DNA of 64,000 nt from Poindextera sp963719975 (GCA_963719975.1 CAVRED010000001.1:186001-250000), one strand, 5' to 3'; counted from the first letter of the stretch, positions 17,530-26,216 are shown. Notes: generated by a model not told the origin, from the sequence alone. Numbers and translations are program-made.

Positions 17530-19023
17530 ATGCGCGAGATCGTCCATTTCATCAACGGCGCGGCGGCGTCCGGCGGCGCGCGCTCGGGCGAGGTCTTCGA
17601 TCCCAACACCGGCGAGGTGCAGGCGCGCGTCGCCTTCGCCGACGCCGCCATCATGGACCAGGCGGTCAAAGCCGCCGTCGCCGCCCACGCCGGCTGGGCG
17701 CAGATCAACCCGCAACGCCGCGCCCGGGTGATGTTCGAGTTCAAGCGCCTGGTCGAGGCGCGCATGGACGAGCTCGCCGCGCTGCTCTCCTCCGAGCACG
17801 GCAAGGTGCTCGCCGACGCCCGCGGCGACATCCAGCGCGGGCTCGAGGTCATCGAATTCGCCTGCGGCATCCCGCACGCGATGAAGGGCGAATACACCGA
17901 AGGCGCCGGGCCCGGCATCGACGTCTATTCCATGCGCCAGCCGCTGGGCGTGGTGGCCGGGATCACCCCGTTCAACTTCCCGGCCATGATCCCGATGTGG
18001 ATGTTCGGGGTCGCCATCGCGGTCGGCAACAGCTTCATCCTCAAGCCGTCCGAGAAGGACCCCAGCGTCCCCGTGCGGCTGGCCGAGCTCTTCATGGAGG
18101 CGGGCGGTCCGGCCGGCGTGCTCAACGTCGTGCACGGCGACAAGGCCGCCGTCGACGCCATGCTCGCCCATCCCGACATCAGGGCGGTCAGCTTCGTCGG
18201 CTCGTCGGACATCGCGGCCTACGTCTATGCGACCGGGACCGCGAGCGGAAAGCGGGTGCAGGCCATGGGCGGGGCGAAGAACCACGCCATCGTGCTGCCC
18301 GACGCCGACCTCGACCAGGCCGTCGCCGACATCATGGGCGCGGCCTACGGCTCGGCCGGCGAGCGTTGCATGGCGCTGCCCGTGGCCGTGCCGGTTGGCG
18401 ACAAGACCGCCGTCGCCCTGCGCGAACGGCTGCTCGACCAGATCGAGACGCTGAAGGTCGGCGTCTCCTCCGACCCCGCCGCCCAGTACGGCCCGGTGGT
18501 CACCGCGGCGCATCGCAAGCGCATCACCGACTACATCCAGCTCGGCGTCGACGAGGGGGCCGAGCTGGTGGTCGACGGCCGCGACTTCGCCCTGCAGGGC
18601 TTCGAGAGCGGCTTCTTCATCGGCCCCAGCCTGTTCGACCACGTGACGCCGCAGATGCAGACCTACAAGGACGAGATCTTCGGCCCGGTGCTGCAGCTCG
18701 TCCGCTCGGCGAGCTTCGAGGACGCGGTCGCCCTCCCGTCCAAACACCAGTACGGCAACGGCGTCGCCATCTTCACCCGTAACGGCCGCGCCGCGCGCGA
18801 GTTCGCCGCCCGCGTCGAGGTCGGCATGGTCGGCATCAACGTGCCGATTCCCGTGCCGGTCGCCTACCACACCTTCGGCGGCTGGAAGCGCTCGGCGTTC
18901 GGCGACGCCAACCAGCACGGCATGGAGGGCGTGCGCTTCTTCACCAAGATCAAGACCGTCACCGCCCGCTGGCCGGAGGGCCCGGCCGGCGACGCCGCCT
19001 TCAACATCCCGACGATGCAATAG
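17530..19023 (+). CDS. mmsA: Methylmalonate-semialdehyde dehydrogenase (CoA-acylating)
   Basis: 497 residues, full length for the family. NAD-binding and catalytic features: PFNFPAMIPMWMF, SFVGSSDIAAYVY, MGGAKNHAIVLPDADL and the nucleophile region AYGSAGERCMALPVAV, which is typical of MmsA (ERCMA) rather than other aldehyde dehydrogenases; the C-terminal FGGWKRSAFGDANQHG also fits. It converts methylmalonate semialdehyde to propionyl-CoA in valine and inositol catabolism. ATG 17530 begins the family N-terminus, with GCAGGAG about ten bases upstream. It is monocistronic or followed by the small thioredoxin-like gene at 19050. Confidence 0.93.
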   Translation: MREIVHFINGAAASGGARSGEVFDPNTGEVQARVAFADAAIMDQAVKAAVAAHAGWAQINPQRRARVMFEFKRLVEARMDELAALLSSEHGKVLADARGDIQRGLEVIEFACGIPHAMKGEYTEGAGPGIDVYSMRQPLGVVAGITPFNFPAMIPMWMFGVAIAVGNSFILKPSEKDPSVPVRLAELFMEAGGPAGVLNVVHGDKAAVDAMLAHPDIRAVSFVGSSDIAAYVYATGTASGKRVQAMGGAKNHAIVLPDADLDQAVADIMGAAYGSAGERCMALPVAVPVGDKTAVALRERLLDQIETLKVGVSSDPAAQYGPVVTAAHRKRITDYIQLGVDEGAELVVDGRDFALQGFESGFFIGPSLFDHVTPQMQTYKDEIFGPVLQLVRSASFEDAVALPSKHQYGNGVAIFTRNGRAAREFAARVEVGMVGINVPIPVPVAYHTFGGWKRSAFGDANQHGMEGVRFFTKIKTVTARWPEGPAGDAAFNIPTMQ

Positions 19024-19049
19024 CGTGGCGGCGCGCCAACCCAGCGGCG

Positions 19050-19688
19050 ATGGGCCTTCGCAGCGCCATCGGCACGATGGTCGCCTTCGTGCTCGTCGTC
19101 GGCGCGGTGATCCTGCTCTGGTGGGACATCGACGTCCGCTGGCGCCCGCACGACCTCACCAAGGACCCGGCCCAGATCACCGCCTTGCTGCAGGCGGCCG
19201 GCTGGGTCTCGTCCGGCGGCGGCGCGAACAAGCTCTACGTCGTCGGCGTCCGCGACTGCCTCGGCTGCGAGCGGATCGAGCGCAGCGACTTTGCGGCGCT
19301 GCAGAAGGCCGGCGTCGACATCCGCGTGATCATGATCGCGCCGCCCGACGTGAACGGAAAAGCCGTCGCCTCGCCGGCCGAGCGGGCCACCGTCGCCGAG
19401 CTCTGGGTCAACCGCCGCTGGGCGCTCTACCAGGCCTGGATGGCCGCCACGCCCACCGGCTGGGCCGCGCCGGGCGTGCCCCCCGCCGACGGCGACGCCG
19501 CCCGCACCGCCGTGGTCCAGGCAAGCCGCGACCTCGCCGACAAGCTTACCCCGCTGCTGCGCGAGAACGGCGTCCCCCTCACCTGGCCCCTGGTGATCTG
19601 GCAGTCCAAAGACGGAACCCTGGAAGCCGCCGCCGGCGACGCCCCCAAAACCTGGACCTACATGCGCAAAGACCTGGGCGCCCCATAG
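19050..19688 (+). CDS. Membrane-anchored protein with a CLGC thioredoxin-like motif
   Basis: 212 residues. One N-terminal membrane helix (MVAFVLVVGAVILLWWDI, about 9-26) is followed by a soluble, probably periplasmic part. LYVVGVRDCLGCERIE puts a CxxC pair at the end of a strand, as in thioredoxin-fold proteins, and VIMIAPPDV could be the next strand. It may be a thiol-disulfide protein, but the family is not recognised. It starts 27 bp after mmsA with no obvious functional link. ATG 19050 was chosen because the membrane helix begins directly after it. Confidence 0.65.
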   Translation: MGLRSAIGTMVAFVLVVGAVILLWWDIDVRWRPHDLTKDPAQITALLQAAGWVSSGGGANKLYVVGVRDCLGCERIERSDFAALQKAGVDIRVIMIAPPDVNGKAVASPAERATVAELWVNRRWALYQAWMAATPTGWAAPGVPPADGDAARTAVVQASRDLADKLTPLLRENGVPLTWPLVIWQSKDGTLEAAAGDAPKTWTYMRKDLGAP

Positions 19689-19705
19689 CCCCGCATCTCT
19701 TGTTC

Positions 19706-19800
19706 AACCACCAAGCACACCAAGCACACCAAGGGTTCTGAGAAGGCGCCAGCGTCGCGGCCAGTCACGGCCTCTTGGTGTGCTTGGTGTGCTTGGTGGT
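19706..19800. repeat. 9-nt-period inverted repeat (CACCAAG type), copy 1
   Basis: The left arm 19706-19733 is built of ACCAAGCAC units. The right arm 19774-19800 is its reverse complement (CTTGGTGTG units). About 40 bp lie between. Other copies: 21988, 29132, 30007, 31479, 34494. Confidence 0.9.
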
Positions 19801-19822
19801 CGCTTCAAGCTAGGATGACCCC

Positions 19823-20579
19823 ATGCTGCTGCATCTCTCCACCTGGGCCGAGACCGAGGCCTATCTCGAGCGGTCGAAGTCCATCGTCATCCCGATCGGC
19901 TCCAACGAACAGCACGGCCCGACCGGCCTCCTTGGCACCGACTGGCTCTGCCCCGAAATCATCGCCCACGCGGCCGAGAAGACGACATCCGGAGCTCCTG
20001 GTCGGGCCGACCTTCGCCATCGGCATGGCCCAGCATCACCTGGGCTTTCCCGGCACCATCTCGCTGCGCCCCTCGACCTTCATCGCCGCTATCGGCGACT
20101 GGACCCGCTCGCTCGCCGTGCACGGCTTTACGCGCATCTTCTTCCTGAACGGCCACGGCGGAAACGTCGCCTCGATCGAGGCCGCCTTCTCCGAGATCTA
20201 CGCCGAGGCCAGCTTCGCCAAACGCCCCGCCGGCTTCGCGCTCAAGCTCCGGAACTGGTGGGACCTCTCCGGCGTCGGCCAACTCGCCCGCCAGCAGTTC
20301 CCCTCCGGCCACGGCAGCCACGCCACCCCGTCCGAGATCGCCGTCACCCAGTGGGCCTATCCGGACGCGATCAAGGCGGCCAACTACGCGCCCCAGATCG
20401 CCCCGTCCGGCCCCATCCGCGAAGCGCTCGACTTCCGCGCCCGCCACCCCGACGGCCGCATGGGCTCCGACCCCGGCCTCGCCACCCCCGAGAAAGGCGG
20501 CGAACTCGTCGCCCTCGCCGCCAAGGGCCTCGTCGCCGAAGTGGCGGCGTTCGGGGCGGAGGTAAGCCCCCTCCCATAG
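19823..20579 (+). CDS. Creatininase-family amidohydrolase (frameshift near 19983)
   Basis: Metal-dependent amidase of the creatininase/MftE family. The N-terminal part has the metal-ligand segments IPIGSNEQHGPTGLLGTDW; after the break come VGPTFAIGMAQHHLGFPGT, IFFLNGHGGNVASIEAAF and GHGSHATPSEIA, all family signatures. The two halves are in different frames: AAEKT at about 19980 must join HPELLVG, which needs removal of one A in ACGACAT. The C-terminus (VSPLP) runs into a REP-like element, so the last residues may be repeat-derived. Substrate unknown; family members hydrolyse cyclic amides or act in cofactor maturation. Confidence 0.8.
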
Positions 20580-20750
20580 GGAGGGGTCGGACCGTCGGCC
20601 AAGGCCGGCGGGACGGGGGAGGCGTTACGAGGCATGGGGTTAGCATTGCTGCGCGGCGGGCGAGTCGCAGAGCCTGCGCCTGCTGCGCCGTAACCCCTCA
20701 CCCTCCCGTTCGCTTCGCTCCGGGCCCCTCCCTCTCCCTATGGGAGAGGT
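20566..20750. repeat. REP-like palindrome, TAACCCCTCA family, copy 2
   Basis: CCCTCCCATAGGGAGGG at the left end, GTAACCCCTCACCCTCCCG and CCCTATGGGAGAGG at the right. It overlaps the last codons of the creatininase-family gene. Confidence 0.75.
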
Positions 20751-20811
20751 TTTGGGGAGTTGACCCCCAACTCCCCCTCTGCAACTTACGCGGTCAGTGG
20801 AGGAGCTTTCC

Positions 20812-21120
20812 GTGAAACGCACAGTCTTCAGCCTCGCCCTGTTGGCCAGCCTCGCCGCCGGCGCCGCGTTCGCCGACGATGCGGCCAACAGCAGCCAGCC
20901 GCCGAACAAGGGCGGCTTCGACCCCAACCAGATCGTCTGCAAGCGCGTCGAGGTGACCGACTCCCACCTCGGCGGCCAGCGGGTCTGCGCCACCTGGGCC
21001 GAGTGGGACGCCCAGAGCCGGGCGGACCAACAGGCCATGCGCGACGCCGCCGGCCGGCCCGGCCAGTCCGGCGTCGCCAGCAACTTCGGCGCCTCCAGCG
21101 GCGCCGGCATGCACCGCTAG
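20812..21120 (+). CDS. Small secreted protein with two conserved cysteines
   Basis: 102 residues from GTG 20812, which has GGAGGAG seven bases upstream; an earlier in-frame GTG (20797) has no such site and would spoil the signal peptide. The signal sequence is TVFSLALLASLAAGAAFADD, cleaved after AFA. The mature part contains IVCKRVEVTDS and RVCATWAEWDAQSRAD, with two cysteines about 15 residues apart that could form a disulfide. Similar small periplasmic proteins are common in Caulobacterales, without assigned function. Confidence 0.75.
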   Translation: MKRTVFSLALLASLAAGAAFADDAANSSQPPNKGGFDPNQIVCKRVEVTDSHLGGQRVCATWAEWDAQSRADQQAMRDAAGRPGQSGVASNFGASSGAGMHR

Positions 21121-21132
21121 CGTCCAAGATCA

Positions 21133-21300
21133 GATCCTCCCCCCTAGGGGAGGGGGACCGCCCGCAGGGTGGTGGAGGGGGTCAGTAGCCGGCCGCGCCC
21201 GTTTCAGGATTGACCTAGGTTCTGCTTGATGCCGGCCGCGCGAGCGGCGGGCCCCCTCCACCATGCTTCGCATGGTCCCCCTCCCCCTACGGGGAGGATC
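21133..21300. repeat. REP-like palindrome, GATCCTCCCC family, copy 1
   Basis: Begins GATCCTCCCCCC and ends GGGGAGGATC, with inner GGTGGTGGAGGGGG / CCCCCTCCACC arms and the CCATGCTTCGCATGG hairpin. Copies at 34305 and 44674. It overlaps the 3' end of the Rieske gene. Confidence 0.8.
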
Positions 21301-21665
21301 TTGTCGCAACTCGCTAGGCCGTCACCACCGTCCTCGCCGCTCACCGCCACCGGCCACGGCGTCAGCGCGCGGCCTTCGCAGGGGCCGGCGATGCAGCGGC
21401 CGTCGCCGATGCGGAACAGCGCCCCGTGCGTGCCACAGAGCAACAGGTCGCGCTCGCGCGTGAGATAGCGGTCGGGGAACACCGCCAGCGGCGTGCCGTT
21501 GTGCGGACAGCGGTCGATGTAGCCGAACAGCTCGCCGTCTTTCCGCACCACGAACCCGATGAACAGGGACTCGCCCTCGCGGAAAATGAAGGTCTTCGCG
21601 CCGGGGTCTGCGATGTCGGCGAGCGCGCAGAGGCGCACCCCCGCCGCCGGCTGCGCCGGGTTCAT
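21204..21665 (-). CDS. Rieske [2Fe-2S] ferredoxin-like protein
   Basis: 153 residues. The two halves of the Rieske motif are present: CPHNG (about 53-57) and CGTHGALF (about 77-84), giving two Cys and two His ligands for the cluster. Such small Rieske proteins deliver electrons to oxygenases. Everything after about residue 118 (DKILPVGGGGPCEAWW onwards) is encoded by the repeat at 21133-21300. The ancestral protein probably ended near ALTPWPVAVSG, and the stop was displaced by repeat insertion. The start ATG 21665 overlaps the YciI-like stop. Confidence 0.8.
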   Translation of the reverse strand: MNPAQPAAGVRLCALADIADPGAKTFIFREGESLFIGFVVRKDGELFGYIDRCPHNGTPLAVFPDRYLTRERDLLLCGTHGALFRIGDGRCIAGPCEGRALTPWPVAVSGEDGGDGLASCDKILPVGGGGPCEAWWRGPAARAAGIKQNLGQS

Positions 21666-21952
21666 GTCAGCGCGCCGATCACCACCCGCCAGGGCCGGAT
21701 CTCGACCGATGCGAAGAGCCCCGCGATCGCATAGGGGTCCCGGGCCGCGTACGCCTCGATCGCCGCCCGGTCCGCGCCCTCCATGATGAACATCGACCCC
21801 ACCGACTGCCCGTCATCGTCCATGTAAGGCCCCGCCAGCCGCACCACCCCCGGATTGCCCTCGAGGTAAGCCAGATGCGCCGCCCGCGTCCCCGCCCTCA
21901 GCTCCGCACTCCCCGCCCTATCCAAACAACTCACCACAAACAGCATCGCCAC
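21662..21952 (-). CDS. YciI-family protein
   Basis: 96 residues with the YciI ferredoxin-like fold pattern: VVSCLDRAGS at the start, LEGNPGVVRLAGPYMDDDG, GSMFIMEGADRAAIEAY and a final DPYAIAGLFASVEIRPW. The family is small and dimeric, with roles ranging from enzymes to unknown. It is coupled to the Rieske gene by an ATGA overlap, suggesting a shared oxidative pathway, but no further partner is nearby. Confidence 0.85.
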   Translation of the reverse strand: MAMLFVVSCLDRAGSAELRAGTRAAHLAYLEGNPGVVRLAGPYMDDDGQSVGSMFIMEGADRAAIEAYAARDPYAIAGLFASVEIRPWRVVIGALT

Positions 21953-21987
21953 CCCTCCTAGGCCCGCGCAAGCGGGCCAGTCGTTTT

Positions 21988-22083
21988 AACCACCAAGCAC
22001 ACCAAGCACACCAAGAGGCCGTGACTGGCCGCAGCGCCTCGCCCCTCTCAGACCCCTTGGTGTGCTTGGTGTGCTTCGTGGTT
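21988..22083. repeat. 9-nt-period inverted repeat (CACCAAG type), copy 2
   Basis: Left arm 21988-22015, right arm 22056-22083. The right arm carries one change (CTTCGTGG for CTTGGTGG) that leaves a single mismatch in the stem. Confidence 0.9.
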
Positions 22084-22111
22084 CAATAGGACCTCGCCGC
22101 TGACGCGGCAT

Positions 22112-23109
22112 TCAGACGTCGAGCTCCGAGCGGAGGGGGCGGGAGAGGAGGGCGGCGATGGCCGTGTCGAGGTCGATCTCGCCGGCCAACACCGCGCTCA
22201 CCGCCTCCGAGATCGGCGTCTCGACGCCCAGCTTCTTCGCCAGCGCCCGCACCGCCGGCGCCGTCGCCACGCCCTCGACCACCGAGAGCCGCCCGCCGAG
22301 CGCCGCCTCCAGCGTCTCCCCGCGCCCCAGCGCCATCCCCAGGCTCATGTTGCGCGACTGCGGGCTCGAACAGGTCAGCACCAGGTCGCCCAGGCCGCAG
22401 AGCCCGTTCAGCGTCCGCGCCTCCGCCCCCAGCGCCACCGCCAGCCGCACCAGCTCGGCGAACCCGCGCGTGACCAGCGCCGCGTGGGCGCTCCGCCCCA
22501 GGCCGCGCCCCTCGACCACCCCGCAGGCGATGGCCAGCACGTTCTTGATCGCCCCGCCCGCCTCGGCCCCGATGAGGTCGTGGATCCAGTAGGGGCGGAA
22601 GGTCGGGGTCGCCAGCGCCTGGGCCAGCCCCTGGCCGAGCGCCGCATCGGCGCAGGCCAGCGTCACCGCCGTCGGCAGCCCCCGCGCCACGTCGGCCGCG
22701 AAGCTCGGGCCGGACAGCACCGCCAGCACCGCGTCCGGGCAGGTCTCGCCCGCCACCTCGGTCATCAGCTTCAGCGAGCCCTGCTCGATGCCCTTGGCGC
22801 ACAGCACCAGCGGCTTGCCGGCCGCCAGATGCGGCGCGAGGCCGCTCAGCGTCGCGCGCATGTGCTGGGCCGGAACGACGGCCAGCACGACGTCGGCCGC
22901 CGCCGCGTCGGCCAGCTCGCCCGTCGCCCGGATGCCGGGGTCCAGCGCCGCGCCCGGCAGGAACAGCGGGTTGGCGTGCTCGCCGTTGATCGCCGCGACC
23001 ACCTCGGCCTCGCGCGCCCACAGAACGACGGAAAGGCCCGCCCGCGCGCAGACCTGCGCCAGCGCCGTCCCCCAGGCGCCGCCGCCGACGACGCCGGCGC
23101 GATCCTCAT
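22112..23109 (-). CDS. gpsA: Glycerol-3-phosphate dehydrogenase [NAD(P)+] (frame break in first codons)
   Basis: Makes sn-glycerol-3-phosphate from dihydroxyacetone phosphate for phospholipids. Seen: GVVGGGAWGTALAQV, LVLCAKGIEQGSLKLM, VLSGPSFAADVARGLPTAV, AIKNVLAIACGVVEG and GLGDLVLTCSSPQSRN, all GpsA signatures. ATG 23109 overlaps the tsaD stop (ATGA) and gives MRIA, the usual N-terminus, but the rest of the protein is in another frame from about 23096, so one base is missing or two are extra. In the frame as given, the nearest upstream ATG (23248) lies inside tsaD and is unlikely. Confidence 0.87.
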
Positions 23110-24296
23110 GCCTTGGCGCCCTTGCGGCCGGGGATGTGGGTCGGCCGCTCCCGCGCCGCCGCCGCGTCCAGCGGCCAGCGCGGCCGCGCCACCGCATCCA
23201 TCCCGTCAAACATCCCCAGCGCCAACCGCTCCGCCCCCGCCAGCGCAATCATCGCCGCATTGTCCCCGCAATACTCGAGCGGCGGGGCCGTAAATTCGAA
23301 CCCATGCCGCTCAGCCGCCGCCTGCAACACCGCCCGAACATGCCCATTCGCCGCCACACCTCCCGCGACGACAAATCGAAGCTTTTCGTCATCCCCCGCT
23401 GGAGCGGAGCGCAATGCGGGGGACCCATGAACACCTGATCCAGCACGGTGATCATGGGTGGCCCGAACAAGTCGGGCCATGACGGCGGATGGGTGGCGCT
23501 CGCGGTAAATCTCCATCGCCCGCTCGCTGCGCTCGGCCAGCTGGCGCGCGATCGCCCCCTGCACGGCGGCCGCCAAAGCGCGGCGGTCGCTCTCTTCAGT
23601 CACCCGCTCCGCGATCCGCGCCGCCGCCGTCTTCAACCCCGAGAACGAGAAGTCGCACCCCTCCCGCCCGGCCAGCGCCACGGGCAACGCAAACCGCCCC
23701 GCATCGCCCCCCTCCGCCAGCCGCTCCAGCGCCGGGCCGCCCGGATAGGGCAACCCCAGCGCCTTGGCGATCTTGTCGAACGCCTCGCCGGCCGCATCGT
23801 CGATGGTCGAGCCCAGCCGGGTGCACCGGCCCACCCCCTCGACGTCCAACAGCTGGCAATGTCCGCCGGAGATCAAGAGCAGCAGGAACGGGTAGGGGAC
23901 CTCGGCGCAGAGCCTGGCCGACACCGCATGCCCCTCCAGGTGGTTGACCGCCACCAGCGGGATCCCCCGCGCCAGCGCGATCGCCTTGCCGGCCGACAGC
24001 CCCACCATCACGCCCCCGACCAGCCCCGGCCCGGCGGTGGCCGCAACCCCGCTCAGCGCCTCGAACCCGACCCCGGCCTTGTCCATCGCCGCGCCGATCA
24101 CCCAGTCGATCGCCTCGACATGGGCGCGCGCGGCGATCTCCGGCACCACGCCGCCGAACGGCGCGTGCTTGTCCTCCTGGCTGAGCACGATCGACGAGGC
24201 GACGACCACCGCCCCGTCCTCGCCCACGCGCACCACCGCCGCCGCGGTCTCATCGCAGCTGGTCTCGATCCCGAGCACGGTCTGTTGCCGGCGCAT
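23106..24296 (-). CDS. tsaD: tRNA t6A threonylcarbamoyltransferase TsaD, with repeat-encoded insertion
   Basis: 396 residues. TsaD transfers the threonylcarbamoyl group to A37 of ANN-decoding tRNAs, with TsaB and TsaE. Seen: LGIETSCDETAAAVV, the metal site region VNHLEGHAVSA (HLEGH), LLLISGGHCQLLDV, FDKIAKALGLPYPGGP, FSFSGLKTA, VVAGGVAANG and YCGDNAAMIALAG. Between YRERHPSA and FVVAGGVAANG is an extra segment of about 36 residues (VMARLVRATHDHRAG...) exactly encoded by the palindromic repeat at 23387-23484. It lies in a loop region and keeps the frame. ATG 24296 fits the family start. TsaE is at 15931. Confidence 0.9.
   Translation of the reverse strand: MRRQQTVLGIETSCDETAAAVVRVGEDGAVVVASSIVLSQEDKHAPFGGVVPEIAARAHVEAIDWVIGAAMDKAGVGFEALSGVAATAGPGLVGGVMVGLSAGKAIALARGIPLVAVNHLEGHAVSARLCAEVPYPFLLLLISGGHCQLLDVEGVGRCTRLGSTIDDAAGEAFDKIAKALGLPYPGGPALERLAEGGDAGRFALPVALAGREGCDFSFSGLKTAAARIAERVTEESDRRALAAAVQGAIARQLAERSERAMEIYRERHPSAVMARLVRATHDHRAGSGVHGSPALRSAPAGDDEKLRFVVAGGVAANGHVRAVLQAAAERHGFEFTAPPLEYCGDNAAMIALAGAERLALGMFDGMDAVARPRWPLDAAAARERPTHIPGRKGAKA
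23387..23484. repeat. ~100-bp palindromic repeat inside tsaD, copy 1
   Basis: Ends CGTCATCCCCCGCT and GGGCCATGACGG, with internal ATCATGGGTGGCCCG. The same element is intergenic at 27226 and 53858. Here it adds ~33 codons in frame to tsaD. Confidence 0.85.
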
Positions 24297-24356
24297 GGCC
24301 GCTCCTGTAGCAGCCCAGGGACGAAATTTCGTCTCCCGGCCCTTTGAGGACCCCCC

Positions 24357-25298
24357 TTGGACCCCATTCGCATCGGCACGCGCGGCTCCAAGCTGGCGCT
24401 GGTCCAGGCCCGCCAGGTGCAGGCGGCCATCACCGCCGCCCTCGGCGCGCCGCCCGCCGAAGCCGACGCCACGGCCCCGATCGTCGTCATCACCACCACC
24501 GGCGATCGCGTGCTCGACCGGCGCCTCACCACCATCGGCGGCAAGGCGGTGTTCACCAAGGAGATCGAGGAGGCGCTCGCCGCCGGCCAGATCGACTGCG
24601 CGGTCCATTCGCTGAAGGACGTCGCTATCGAGCGTCAGCCGGGCCTCGTCCTCGCCGCCACGCCCGAGCGCGAGGACCCGCGCGATGCTTTCTTAAGCCC
24701 CCGCTATGCGACCCTCGCCGACCTGCCCCAGGGCGCGCGCATCGGCACCGGCGCCTCGCTCCGCCGCAGCGCCCAGGCCCTGCACCGCCGGCCGGACCTG
24801 TCGGTCGTGCTCGTGCGCGGCAACGTCGACACCCGCATCGCCAAGCTCGAGGCCGGCGAGGTCGACGCGACCATCCTGGCGCTGGCGGGCCTAAAGCGCC
24901 TCGGCCTGGAAGACCGCGTCCGCTATGCGCTCGACCCGATCGAGTATCCGCCGGCGCCGGGGCAGGGGGCGATCGTCGTCGAGACCCGCGCGGCCGACGT
25001 GGACGCCGCCTGGGTCCGCGCCCTCGACCATGCCGCCACCGCGATCTGCGTCGCCGCCGAACGCGGCGCGCTGGCCGCCCTCGAAGGCTCCTGCCGCACC
25101 GCCATCGGCGCCCACGCGACCCTGGCCGGCGACCACCTAACCCTCGTCGTAGAAGCCCTAACCCCCGACGGAACCGAACGCTTCCGCCGCCTCGCCGAAA
25201 TCAGCACCCCCTCCATAGAATCCGCCCGCGCCCTAGGAAACGACCTAGGCGCCCAAATCGCCACCGAAGGCGGCGCCCGCCTCCTCGCCCCCGAGTAA
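24357..25298 (+). CDS. hemC: Porphobilinogen deaminase (hydroxymethylbilane synthase)
   Basis: 313 residues. Polymerises four porphobilinogens into hydroxymethylbilane in haem synthesis. Seen: IRIGTRGSKLALVQA at the start, FTKEIEEALAAGQIDCAVHS with the following LKDV, GTGASLRRSAQ, VRGNVDTRIAKL, and LEGSCRTAIGAHA, whose cysteine carries the dipyrromethane cofactor. The start is TTG 24357, giving the family N-terminus MDPIRIGTRGS, with TGAGGA eight bases upstream. It is divergent from tsaD (60 bp gap), as in many alphaproteobacteria, and heads the hemC-hemD-mitofilin-HemY set. Confidence 0.95.
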   Translation: MDPIRIGTRGSKLALVQARQVQAAITAALGAPPAEADATAPIVVITTTGDRVLDRRLTTIGGKAVFTKEIEEALAAGQIDCAVHSLKDVAIERQPGLVLAATPEREDPRDAFLSPRYATLADLPQGARIGTGASLRRSAQALHRRPDLSVVLVRGNVDTRIAKLEAGEVDATILALAGLKRLGLEDRVRYALDPIEYPPAPGQGAIVVETRAADVDAAWVRALDHAATAICVAAERGALAALEGSCRTAIGAHATLAGDHLTLVVEALTPDGTERFRRLAEISTPSIESARALGNDLGAQIATEGGARLLAPE

Positions 25299-25303
25299 TC
25301 ACA

Positions 25304-25494
25304 CCTCTCCCAAAGGGAGAGGGAGGGGCCCGCCGGCGAAGCCGTGCGGGAGGGTGAGGGGTTACGGCCTCTCGGATTAGCGAGGAGCGCCGCCGCCAGC
25401 CGCAACGCCGCGGGCGATTTTGCCTGAAGCGCTGTAACCCCTCACCCTCCCCATCGCTTCGCTCGGGGCCCCTCCCTCTCCCTATGGGAGAGGT
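25304..25494. repeat. REP-like palindrome, TAACCCCTCA family, copy 3
   Basis: CTCTCCCAAAGGGAGAGG at the left, GTAACCCCTCACCCTCCCC and CCCTATGGGAGAGG at the right. It fills the gap between hemC and hemD. Confidence 0.8.
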
Positions 25495-25522
25495 TTAGGA
25501 GCCGCGGCCGCCAGCGCCTAAC

Positions 25523-26197
25523 ATGCCCCCCATGCGTATCTGGATCACCCGCACGGCGCCCGAAGCCGACGCCACCGCCGCACGCGTCGCCGCGCGCGGC
25601 CATGCCGCCATCGTCGCCCCCGTGCTCGAAGCGCGCTCCATCCCCGGCGTCCGCCTCGATCTCGCCGGCGTCGACGCCGTCGCCTTCACCAGCGCCCACG
25701 CGATCGCAGCGTTCGCCCAGCTCACCCCCCGCCGCGACCTTGCCGTCTTCACCGTCGGCGACGCCACCGCCGCCCAGGCCCGCGCCGCCGGGTTCGCCAC
25801 GGTCCGCTCCGCCGACGGCAACGCCGCCACCCTGGCCGAGCTCATCGCCCGCGAACAGCGCGACGGCCAGCGCGTCCTGCACCCCACCGCCCGCGAGCCC
25901 GCCGCCGACCTCGCCGCCCTCCTCGCCGATCACGGCGTCGACGCCACGCCGCTCGCCGTCTACGAGACCGTCCCCACCGCGCTCGCCGCGCCCCCCGCCG
26001 ACGCCGAGGCGCTCTTCGTCCACTCCGCCCGCGGCGCCGCCCTCGCCTCCGCCCTCATCGCCAACGCCGGCCGCCTCGACCTTGAGGCCTACGCCATCTC
26101 CCCCGCCGCCGCCGCCCCCCTGGCCGCCCTCGGCCTAGCCCGCCTCGACGCCGCGCCCTTCCCCAACGAAGCGTCCCTGCTAGACTTGCTCAAATAG
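25523..26197 (+). CDS. hemD: Uroporphyrinogen-III synthase
   Basis: 224 residues. Cyclises hydroxymethylbilane to uroporphyrinogen III. Two-domain HemD pattern: MRIWITRTAPEADATAARV, a VDAVAFTSAHAIAAFA segment, FTVGDATAAQARAAGF, RVLHPTAREPAADLAALLAD and VYETVPT. Sequence conservation in HemD is low, so identity rests on this pattern plus its position after hemC. ATG 25532 (MRIWITR) is an equally good start and matches relatives better. A REP-like repeat separates it from hemC. Confidence 0.88.
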   Translation: MPPMRIWITRTAPEADATAARVAARGHAAIVAPVLEARSIPGVRLDLAGVDAVAFTSAHAIAAFAQLTPRRDLAVFTVGDATAAQARAAGFATVRSADGNAATLAELIAREQRDGQRVLHPTAREPAADLAALLADHGVDATPLAVYETVPTALAAPPADAEALFVHSARGAALASALIANAGRLDLEAYAISPAAAAPLAALGLARLDAAPFPNEASLLDLLK

Positions 26198-26216
26198 GGA
26201 GCAGGAAGGCAGCCGC

